From: Psococerastis gibbosa
Lineage: Eukaryota > Arthropoda > Insecta > Psocodea > Psocidae
DNA: 64,000 bases
Assembly: GCA_963971405.1 (NCBI GenBank)
Contig: OZ020486.1
Span: forward strand, 13,229,419 to 13,293,418
Direction of reading: 5' to 3'
Notes under the pieces: generated by a model
Databases searched by the model: none
What the model saw: the letters and a program-made list of their open reading frames with translations, nothing else
Told to the model about the DNA's origin: nothing
Shown: positions 12,201 to 24,200 of the stretch, in pieces
Position numbering within the stretch: position 1 is the stretch's first letter
Layout: each line of letters opens with the position of its first letter
Program-made: the position numbers and the translations under genes

Positions 12201-15200
12201 GTACGAGTGAACCCGTACATGCTTTCCTGATTAACAATTAGGGTAACTTTTGTAAGAAGTAATTGATATACCACGTAACGCAATATAGTGGATTATGGCC
12301 TATATAATGAATAATTCCATGCATAATTATGTTAAGTTACTGAACTCTTTAAAAATCTTAATACAATTTAGAAAAATATAATCCAACCCATTTTTTTCGC
12401 TTGAAACCGACTAAAACCAAGTTTTTTTTAAAGGATAATCGCATAGAAAGAATTTGATAAATGTTTCCGATTGATCTCTTCAGTCGCCTCTGTAGGTTAG
12501 TACACCCGTGTTGAGTTACGACACGTCTCCGATCGCATGGCTTGTAGAGACTCACACAAGTACAAGCACGCTACCACCTTGCCATCGAAGTTACCCTAGT
12601 TAACACTTGTACGGCAAGTACATAATATATGCATGAGAAATGGACTACCCAATATTGTAATCACAAACAATATGGAAAGTGCGAACCCCAGTTAAATATC
12701 TAAGCTATAACGAGTGGGGGGAAAATCCAAAATAGCCTTTCTTGAATTTCTAAGTCCCCCTTGATGTTGTCTACCCCACCCTTTCTGCTGCAAAACAAAT
12801 TTCCCTCTGCTTCCGCGAAACAATAAAAATTTTACAATCTCTTATCTTCTTGGGAAAATAATTACCTGTAGTTATTAAGAAGAAAGGGATTAAAATTAAG
12901 TATCTTTTACACTAAAACTCAAAGCACAAGAAAACTTTCTCAGAAAAAAAAACAAATACATAATCCGGTCGTCCAGAGTAGGTACTTATTTTTTCTTTTA
13001 AAAGTCAGAATCACTAGAAAGACCCTCTACAAGGAAATGAATTAATCTTTCTTTTGTACTGTATAATGTTACTTTTTAATTTATTATAAAACAATACTTG
13101 GATTTTTTCCTTTTTTAATCATTAGGCTTATTATTCAGTTGAAACCTTTTTTTCTGAATTGAAACTTCTATACAGAAGGGGGGGGGGGGGCACTAAGATT
13201 TTCCGCGTTACGACCGCGGGAGGTATTCTCCGTGGTGCATAAGTACCCATAATTATATATATTTATTGTTAGCATAATTCGTTTCATGTCAGGACATGTA
13301 AAGTAGTGGTACAGACTCCAACTTCCACCCGAAAGGTTGTTGGTTCAAGTCCCACACTTACTACATTCTCTGGCCATGCTACGGAGGTCATATAAAGCAG
13401 GCGTTGAGGGTAAGAAAGGGCTTTATAGCCATAACTCCGCTAGGTAATAGTAATAAAACGAAAGTCAATATTGTTCTACTTTGTTTAAATATTTTTTAGA
13501 AGAGATTTCCTGGAACAATTTTCATATCACTGTTAAGCGTTCGACTCGTTGAAGCATCGGAACATGACCCGTCCAGGAAGTTGCATAGATCAACGTGTAC
13601 CCCCAAGACACCACTTCCTTCTGCTTGTTGCGTCGACTCGTCAATACTCCCCGAAAAGACCTCTGTATTGATACTGCGAGGATTATTTCAGATAAATCGC
13701 TGCCAGTCCACTGTGTGGTCGAAACTGTTCTCTCCCTCGAAGACGACCCGGAGCATGACCGGAGCTCTTGGCGAAGGAAGTCGCTTGTGGAAACAGATAG
13801 CTACGTCATCATACCTGTCAATACTCCCATACACGACCTCCTGCTTGTCGCGTTGACCCGTCTAGGTTACCCCAAGGAAACCACTGCTTCCGCTAAAGGT
13901 TCGTATATACCGAATTTGTGCCGGTGATGCGCGGTGATGTAGGGAACCGTGGACTGGATTGGAACGTTGTGGGTTCTAATCAGACGATGTGAAGGAAAAA
14001 TTTACACCTGAGAGTAGTTTAGACTACAAGTCTTCAACAAAATTTGAGTGCTTGTAGTATCAGATATTTCTAAGGTATAGCCTAAACAGCAACAGGTGAA
14101 TTTGTACTTATTTATTTATTTTAGAAAGACATGTCTTGGGTTCGAGCCCCGTTCTATCCAGTTCCTTCTTGATTCCCTTCATCGGATATAATGTGAATTT
14201 CAGCTGTGGGTGATCTTCGCATTTCTCTATATTGCACAGTAGGCAATTGCTTAGTACTGATACTTACTTAACGTGCCCGGGCCTGAGATACATTGCGGGC
14301 TGGATGGCGTTGTCACTGGCATCTGAAAGATCTGTCTGACTTATTCTAGTCTCGGGCAAACCCGTAGGTGGCCGTTGTCTTTAGTTGTTGTCCGCATTCG
14401 CAAGTCGGGCCCTCCGCCAGTGAAAGACCATTGCTTCAAGCCTCTTCATAATTTCAGGTGCAATACTTATTCGAAATTGGCGACCGCTATCATTTGACGC
14501 CATTTCACCTAGTCCTCTGGTAACTGTCGGAGAACTTTTGGGCGAGTTGAGTACCATCGCTACTCTCAGGATTCAAATTCTTCGACCCAAGTCATCTCTA
14601 GTGCAAGAAATGAAGGAGAAGCTGCTGAAGCTCCTACTTATTCAAAGCCATGCTGTTCTTATGCGATCTGGCTGTCCTCTCGATTCTGTAAGTGTCTTTG
14701 ACTTTACTATACGTATATCAAGAACTGTATTGTTACTGCATGTGGTTTTTCCTAAACTAACCTTGTTCTCCCTATAACTCTATTAATTTTAAGTTGTAGG
14801 TGTTATACATCGATCGCAGATGAGGCCTTCGGATTTACTCTTTCAGATCGACCGGACCCTATTACTGTACAATATTATCATCCTACTCCGGCAGTAAAAA
14901 CCTTAAGAGTGTACACCCCGTAGGAAATTGGCAGCCTGATATTTAATACTTTTTATTTTTTATTTAATTAACTAAACATGTTATTAAAGATTTGGCTCAT
15001 CAAAGTTGTAGAAGACTACTTCATGCATCATATTATAAGATATTTTTAATTTTCGAAATTGTAGTTTTTTCAGAAATATGCAAATATTTTATAAACAATA
15101 ACTTTTCACGTATAATCGATTTTATAAAAAAAAACTACAATTTCGTAAACTAAAAATACCTTATTAGGCCTTATATGATGAATGAAGTAGTCTTCTACAA

Positions 15201-18200
15201 CTTTGATGAGCCAAATCTTTAATAACATGCTTAGTTAATTAAATAAAAAATAAAAAGTATTAAATTTCGGGCTGCCAATTTCCTACACTATAGTCTATTA
15301 TGAACGTAAAGCCTGTGTTGCAGCAACTATAACTTCTTTATTACTTACAAATCACAGCTTTCATGACAAGACTAATACAATGCCTACTACTTTGATATCT
15401 TTGGACGTAAGCTACATTAGTACCATTCTATACAATTACAAGGTTTAAGGTTTAAGCTCATACCTACTCATGTGATGATTGTGATGCAACCGTGAGCAGC
15501 GTTATGAGTTGAGCTGTCAGTCATCTAAACAAATAACCCTTGGCTTAGTAAATAGGTGGCAGTAAATAGAAAATACAGTAAACCCGTCGTCGAGAGCTTA
15601 CTGGGCAAACACGAGCAGGATTTTCCTGTGTCTTGAATAAAACTAGTGTTAATTCCATATTTGATAACAGTGCCTGTCTCACTGATTTACAATCGGCTTG
15701 GCAATTTCTTGATAACCAGGGTATTAAATCTTTTCACCATCTTATCGCCCCCCGCTAATATTTTAATTTTGCTGCCAACTGCAGCTTGTAAATAACTTGA
15801 GCACTCTCAGAATTGTGCCAGAGATTTCGTGAAGGGGCATACAAGTCATGGCTGCCTGATTCGCCATGTTGTTTTCTTGTTTTACTGAGCGATTTTATTT
15901 GTACAGTAAAATAGGTTAGGTTTGCTTAATAAATCAAATTAATTACCTACTGACTAACTTAAGTTGACGAATTGAAACATGAAAGTTATATTCATTAAGA
16001 AATAAATTAGCGTTTGGACGGACTTTTAGAATTTTTAGTAACCCAGCATATACACGGTCATTCACACCACCCGTCCATACCCTATATTTCGGTTATTATG
16101 AGGAATTTTGAGATGGGGTAAAAACTACATAATAACTAAGTCAGGTTCGAATTATCCTTTGGTCTAATTAAATATTTTTTCTGTGGGAACATACTCGTAC
16201 CTAACCTCGTAGATGGTATCTCGGAATTTCCAAATGCAAACTCATGTCAATGAACAAACATAAAAAATAGTGTTATATAAAACTTATTTTAATAACTATT
16301 CTTTTGTTTTATTAAAATGAGAAATCACCAGTAATTTATAACCCATGTTATTATTATTATCATTATACATATTAAAAAAAAGCTCTATTTGAGACATTTA
16401 ATTTATGAACCTAAACCTAATGGTGCAGATACAATCAGTACAAACATCTTAATTAAGTCTGTGCCTTTCCATTTCATATTCTTCATTTTCATTACGTTTC
16501 TTTTTAATTACTATGGCATGTGATAGAGGTATCGTAACTCGTTACTAAAAAATTTTCATGCATTTTTCGTGAACCTGACTTGTAAGGTACGCGTGCCTGT
16601 TATCATCGGATTTTCCTACTTTGTAAAAGTATGACATGATGCACGTCAAATGAAAGCCCTTAAAATGTTCTGTCATTTGACAAACGACATATGAGTCTGC
16701 GCCTTAAGGTTCGGGAACGGTGACTTATCTTGTGCAGGCTAACTAGCCGTCATATTGATTATGATCTACAGCCCTGCGATGGAGTGTTTAAAATCAAATA
16801 ATCACCCGACCCATCCCCCATTTTAGCTGGCTTTATCAAACCTCTGTCGGGAAAGCTCGACATTGCAACATGCGAGCGAGCCTAGTGAAGAGTTGCGCGC
16901 CAAATTTGACGCGTGGGTCACGTCGCAGCTGAACAGTCCTAGCTTGCACCAAGTCTCGCCGCCGTTTCCCAACGCAGTGCTGTCGCGCATGGGCCCCATG
17001 AAGAAGGAATCTGACGTGCACTCGTCGCCACTGCATGCGCAGCTAACCCAAAAAACGCGCATGCGAACTAGCTTTGATCCTGAGCTAGAGCTGCCAAAGC
17101 TCCAGAAGTGGTTTCATGAGAATCAGCATCCAAGTCGGCAACAAGTAAGTGTCTAGTTTTCCTTCATTGTTCTCCTTGCACGGTTTGAAGTTATTTTTGT
17201 CGTCATAGGGCTTTGCAGCTCCTTGGTGACTGTTGGTCTCTACAACACTCCTCCAGTCATCTAGGTTTTGAACAGTACCATCTTCGGACTCTAAGCTCCC
17301 GAAGCTGCGGGGGTCAGTATTTCGTCCTGTCCTTCCAGTGCTTTCTTTGGCCATTCTTGCATCGTGTCCTAGATAGGTACCTTAAACGGCTGCACTTTAA
17401 TGAGCCTGACTTTATTTCAGGGTTATTTTTCTCTCGCCATTCTTCATTCTTGTTTCAGTAACAGTAAATGTTCCTTGTTTTATCTGAAGTTGTAGGAATG
17501 TTTATCCCTAGGCATAGAAAGTTTGATGGAAAATAATTCATACCATGCCAGACTCTTAAAATGGCACGCTCAAAGAGAAAATAATGCTTTGAATCCCAAT
17601 CTTCTATGACATGCCTTGGTTGACACATTGCATGTGCCATATAATTTATTTAAGCATACAGTATAATATAGTATTATATTTTTCTATTTAGATTCAGCAG
17701 TATGTAAAAGAACTGAACAGTCTGGAATGCCGGCGTGGTCGAAAACCTCTTGACATTAACAACGTTGTGTATTGGTTCAAAAACGCTAGGGCTGCTCAGA
17801 AACGAGCAGAGCTTCGGGGTGGCTTTTACTCCCCCATGTATAATATGGGCGTAAATGGGTTTCAAAACTTCCACAACCCTGCAAGGTAACTTAACGGTTC
17901 CTTAGTCTATAAAAGTTCTAATATTAGTATAATCTTTAGGATAACCCTGATTCTCGGAAGAATTTCCTAAAGCTTGAGTTAGGTAGCTTTAGTGACAGCA
18001 GTTCTCTTGGAATGCAATTTAAAGGAGACGTAGATGACTTTTGTGACCTATAATGGCCTGAAGACAGAGGCTGACGCAGCGACCGGCACTGCGGGCAATT
18101 TCCCCCCCCCCCTCCCCCTTTGGAAGACAGTTATATTCTTAGCCTCTAAAACCCAAGTGCTAACCACACTCAAAATGCGTAAAACCCCACTATCTCAGCC

Positions 18201-21200
18201 CTATTTTTCAAAAAATGTCTCCCGTAGGAGACCCCCGTGTCCCCCTTGTGCACAACTTTATTACTTCCCTGTAATATAGAAACCTTATTGCTCTGAATAA
18301 TGCGTAAAACCCCAATATTTCAGCCCAATTTTTCAAATTTTTCTCCCGGGGAAGAACCCCGGGCCCCCCTTCACATCCTCCGAACCCTCTGGCTCATGCG
18401 CAAAGGACACTAAGGTCATTAATGTAAAAGCTACGTACGTCCATGAGAACGGCTTTCCCCATTTTATACACTCTTATGAAATTGGGTGGAGGGGCGCCAA
18501 ATTATACACCGCCCCCTTCGAAAACTTATCGCTACGCTACTGACAAGTGCTTCCCCCTTTTATGAGGTCTGGGACCGCCTCTGCCTGAAGATTTAAATAA
18601 ATTGAGTTTTGCGTGAGAGGAACCCTTATTCCTTTGCTCATTAGTTTCACATTGGACGAATTCAGTCGACCAAGTACCAAAAGGTTAATACTGTCTGTTT
18701 TTGGCATAGGAGTCAAGTTTCTGGGTTATCACTGTCTGAGCACCAGTCTGTCTCTGACGATGAACTGTCTCGAGCTTCAGATATTGAAGACAATGGTCCG
18801 CCTATTGACGTTAACGATAGTGATACAGATATGCCCCTTTCGCTGACCACAAATAATAATAAAAGAAATGCTGCGGACATGCTCAGGGATGAAAAAGGGG
18901 TAAGTTTCATGTTCCGTTTTTAATGTAATAACTTCGCTAGTAATCTATTGATGACTTGGGTGCCAAATGCTTGGAGAAAGAAACGGATCCTTCTGGATTG
19001 CGCAACCTGCCGTCCGGTCACCTCATTTCAATTCAGTTCACACCAATTCAATCCTCGGCAACGTCCACGAAGTGTTTGGGTTGGCAAAGGAAGCCCAGCT
19101 GCTTCGTAATGTTTATGGTGCTCTATGGACTCGATTACAGCTCTATATAGGAATGATGGGAGATTGAGCGATCCGAAAACATTTTTAGAATCCTAGGACC
19201 ACTTGATGTCACGTTTACTAGGATCAGCTATTGAACAAATGTTCCAGGTTGCCTTAGGATTGAAATTTTTTTTATTTCGGATTATCTGCGGTCACCTATT
19301 TGTCACAATAATAATAATAATGAGTGACTGAGTGACTAAGCCTAAGATGTCACAAAGGGAAACAGAATGGCTCGTGCTGTTTCAAAAATATCTTAGCTCA
19401 ATAAATAACTTTTAGTGGAAACTTTGGTACAGTCTGACCCGTAACTAAACAGAAAACGATTTTTTTTTAATTCCGATACATGAATATACCTGCTTTAAAA
19501 TATACAATAGGCTTTGTTTTTTTCTTTACTTTCTGATCGAACAGAATACTTTTTTTAGTTTACATCTTGATTTAGATGTCAAATTCTGTCGGACATTAAA
19601 CATTTCCTCTAGAACCATGAATTAGGCAGTATTCCAGTATACGCGATATTAAGTGCTTAGGTACAAGTATAAATTGCAGCCAGAATTTTTTAAAATTTTT
19701 CCTAAAGGTATTCCGAAAATGAATTTTCTCATGTTGAACAACGTTTGTTGTAGGAACTAGAGACCCACCGAATAAAAGACGAACCAACTGAAGATGTTCA
19801 TAAAGATCTAATATCCCATTCAGTTGATAATACTAATAAGCTCGAAACCAGATGTAGTAGTATTGATAATAATGCAGCTAGTCAAGATAGAATGGAGTCC
19901 CCAAAACCGCCCAATTGTGCAGATGATGAACTTGAGGGTCATAATAATAACAATAATAATAATATTGTTATTGATGAGTCTTTTACGGACGAAGAAGATG
20001 GGCACGATGATGGCCGGTACGTAAATCCGAAGTTAAATTTCTCATTTGGTACTAGGAATGGTTTTCGATTGCTCCTAAATGCACAAAATTGTAATCCTTG
20101 CTGACTGAAGATTATAAAGTTAACACTTATAGGTTTTGCTTCATTTGTATAGGCGTCAAAATGTGGGTTGCTTAAAGTCTATTTTGAAGGGAGGAGCTTT
20201 CAGTAAATTGACTGATCATTGGCTAATCTGAGTTAATCAAAACCAGCCATGTTTTTATCAGGTTTATCTGGCATTTATAAATCTGCTACTATGCCAATAA
20301 AAGGATGCCGGTAGCCTTTCTGACTGTTGATAAGCCGTCTTAACCAAGTGCAGTGCAAAGGTTAATATTTACTAACTGATTATCCATGCAAACATTGATA
20401 TAGATTTCGCGCGTTTGTGCCTTTTACTATGGCAAAAAAGCATATCGTACAAAATTGTTTTTTTAGTTCAGTTGATTTTCACTTTTCCTATTTCCTTGGT
20501 AAATTTTACCTTTGTACAAAAACACGTCAACACAGCGATATTGTCTATTGCAGTATATTGGTCAATTCAAATATTTTGTATAATGCTAATATAAGTAAAA
20601 TAAGTTACAGAACACAATGATAGCCTACTATTGATGACGATATAAATTAACTGAAATACCTAAAATATTGAGTTTAGATATATTATAACTCTTGGACAGT
20701 ATCGCTACAGCCTGGAGTCGCATCATGTCCTCCACATTTCAAAAGACTGGGTATCCTAACGGTACCATCTCTCTATGTTCTGCAGGTGTGCACCTATGTA
20801 TAGAAGGTGTATGGCACCTTGCCTATGCTATTAGGGGCAGGGATGACCTTGTGATCCTAAGCATAGAACCAACAGGTATGAGGGTAAACCAGCCTACGCA
20901 GGTGCTAGATACTTACAAGGGCTGCCCTGGAACATTAGAGAGGTGGAAGAAATGGCTGTTTTTAGAAGAAACCTAAAGAGGCACTTTTTAGACAAATATT
21001 TGGATGTGAAGGACAGGATGTTGAACTAGACAGCCAATGTTCTTCTCATGACTCTTAGTGCAGATAGTATTGAAACCACTAGCTACAACTGGTATATTAT
21101 ATTGTTTTATGCTAGTGGTTTTTAGTGTTTTAGTTTGTTTGTAGATTGGACGCCTATTGTTTTCATTGTTATGAACCAATACAGATATATTCTATTCTAC

Positions 21201-24200
21201 AGCTACCTACTGGATACTACTACATCACACTAACCATAAATTTTACTCAACATTTCAATATACTAGGCATTTATGAAGAGAAAAAAACGCGAATAGTTTT
21301 CCCTGCCGAGCACTCATATTTCACCTCACCCTTAAAAGTTCTACTCATATATATTCGAGTGAGTAGGTATTACTTACCCTAGGTAAACTATCCATTTGAT
21401 CCTGTGTTAAATAATATTCTCGACATCTCGACACAATATGACTGATGTAATATGTTTTCTTTCAGAACTAGTTTAGATCTAAGAAAAAATTGTTCTGACG
21501 ATATTCGTAGTCCAAGTCCATCAGGGGGGCCCCTGCCTCGGCTACCGCCAGGTTAGTAACAGTATCCATATACTGTTAATTGATACAAAGTTGTTGTAAT
21601 GTTTTGTGAATTATTACAGAAGTACTTTACTTTTTCGTGTCCGGGGTAGAGACTTCTTGTTTCTGATCTCAGCCAAACCGACGCCATCGTCGGTTCATAC
21701 ACAAAAGAAGAGGAAGGTCTCTTCTCGGTGGTGAAAGGATTAGCCGCTAGATGTTTCCACTTAACGTTGCCCGGGGTACGCCCGATCGGTTTTTGTCCAC
21801 TGTATAAAACCGATCTTCGTGGAGGCTCCTTTCTTTACAGAAGTAGAACTATGTTTAGTTTATAATAGTTTCGCGGGTTTTTTGGTGCTGCGGCCTAGTG
21901 TCAGCGTGGTGAACTTGTCTTGGTTCTCTCGGTTTTTGGAATAATATGTAAATGTAACAATAACTCAATAAGGAAATAAAAGATGAATTAAATGAATATC
22001 GATTAAGCAAAATTTAGTCTTTGACTTTAAAACATGAAGACTATAACAGTTGTAACTCCTAAAAATTGCAAATGTTGAAAAACATAATATTCTACCCCTA
22101 AAGAGCTAAGAGAAAAACGTTATAGCCTTTAATGACGCTATCATTCACGACTTCACCTTTATTTTGCTATTTCATTTCATTAAAACTAATTGAACAAATT
22201 TTCCCATTATCCATTACCCATTTCTTTCCCCATTTTTTGAAAACTCGAACCCAGTCTTGGCTTAAGTCACGTTACGTTATTTTAATGATAAGCATGTCTC
22301 AGCGTATCCATTGTCACTTGTAACTTGTGTGGGTTGACATCGATGACGTCTACCAATTGGCCAGCTATGCCAACTAATATATATATATATATATATACCA
22401 AACTTCGTACGAAAACAATAGTACTCGGGTCCGGTAAATCTATGAGGTCGTTGTCAGGACAAAATACTTGACAATTTTTGAAAACCGATTTTAATACATT
22501 TTTAGATTTTTTATGCCCCTTAAAATTGTTATGCCAGTTGAGGAATTACTAGCAGTTTTATTGATAGTGACGTCAAGGTGTAAAGTCATTTTCTTGTCAC
22601 TCATGTATACCGGCGTTTTGACTCTTGCAATTCACAGTTAAAAACACCAACATTTATTTATTTTTTCATATTTACAATTTTTCGTGCAAAAACATATTGT
22701 ATTATTATTGTTAACCTATCGTATAAGCTACCTTTTATAGCATATTTCATATTTTATTGTTACAACTGTCAATTAGTCTATTCAATGAGCCACTAAAGTG
22801 GGCCATAAAAAGCTCTTCAAATGCTACTATTGCTTCATCATTTGTTTTCATTGACTAGTGTGACTCTGGGCCTTTTGTTTGCAGGGTTTCCTCTAGTACC
22901 AAACTCGATGTTCAGCCATTCCATAATGTACATGAGTCATTACATGCCGGGGCTGGGTCCTATGGGATCTCCCAGGGACCCCGCGCTTCTCCTTTCTCAA
23001 GATGAACGGCGGAAGAGAAACAGAACTTTCATTGATCCTGTGACGGAAGTACCAAGGCTCGAACAGTGGTAAGTAAATAAATTCATTAAGAACAATGCAG
23101 ACCGGAGTCATATGAAGAACCAGTAGAATCCGGCCGTGGTCGATATGAAAGTGAACTTCCATACGTTTCAACAGCTGCAGAAAATATCTTTAGAGGCTGG
23201 TGATTGTACCTCGGTGGCTCCGTAGGTAGCGAGTGACTGGGTAGGGGGCTGTGCACTGAGATTTCGCAATTCAGACTACCCGTTTTTGGACAAATGTAGA
23301 TGAAAATGTCTTCTACTTCATGGCATCTCAATTATGGCTCTCTGATCGGTATTCCTTGAGAAAAGTGACTTATTGCAAAAAAAGTCTAATGCGGGGTATC
23401 TTATTGAGTCTTAATTCCTGTATGGTATATGTGTACTGTGTTTATGTACTTCACTTTGAAACGGTAAAAATAGTCCATACATAGCTTACCAACAGAACGT
23501 TGAATCTCCCACCATTATAGCTATACACTTGGAGTAGAGATGCCAACGGCCTTACCAATTTGAATCCACGATAGCAGAGCGTGTTTCAAACTGCGGCAAA
23601 CTTGGTAGTGTGCAAAGCGTTGGCAGGGGAACATGGTGGGACATAATAACGCGCTGAGACTATACCAGTCAGTCACCTCCGAATTAATCGTGGGACTTTA
23701 CTATGTTCCCCAAGACTTGGGGTTAGTGGTTCGGAATCCACTATAATCAGGGGGTCCACCCTGTCAGTCAGCTCCCCTTCTCGCCGAGGTGATAGAGTCT
23801 GCCCTTAGGGTGCCTCAAGTAAATAAACAGACTCACTCCCCCCGCCAGGCTGACAGGATTGCTTAAAGCAGAAATGCTGAAAGCAGGCGTTAGTAATAAA
23901 AAAAAAATGGAGTATAGTTAGCCCTTCTCTGAATTTGCTCGCTATTTAACAAGGTGACACTGCAGGGAAAGTTGGTAATATATTAACAGGGTAGGTCTAT
24001 ATCCAGAAATGTTGTAAAAAGTGTCTATCAATAGATTAACGTTTGAGTTTTCTTCTATTATATTAATAATTCAAAGTTTAGTCATTGTTCGGCCAAAAAA
24101 AATCTTTAGGTTAGTCAATTAAAACAGAAAAACAATTGTTTTGTATGTCTTTATCCTTATTTCAAAATATAAACCCCATATACTCCTAATGTAGGTACTA

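Noticed and set aside
18713..18910. Minus-strand Ser-rich open frame
   Set aside because: It is the antisense of the acidic Ser/Asp linker in dve exon 7.
22893..23171. Minus-strand open frame
   Set aside because: Antisense shadow of dve exon 10 and adjacent intron.
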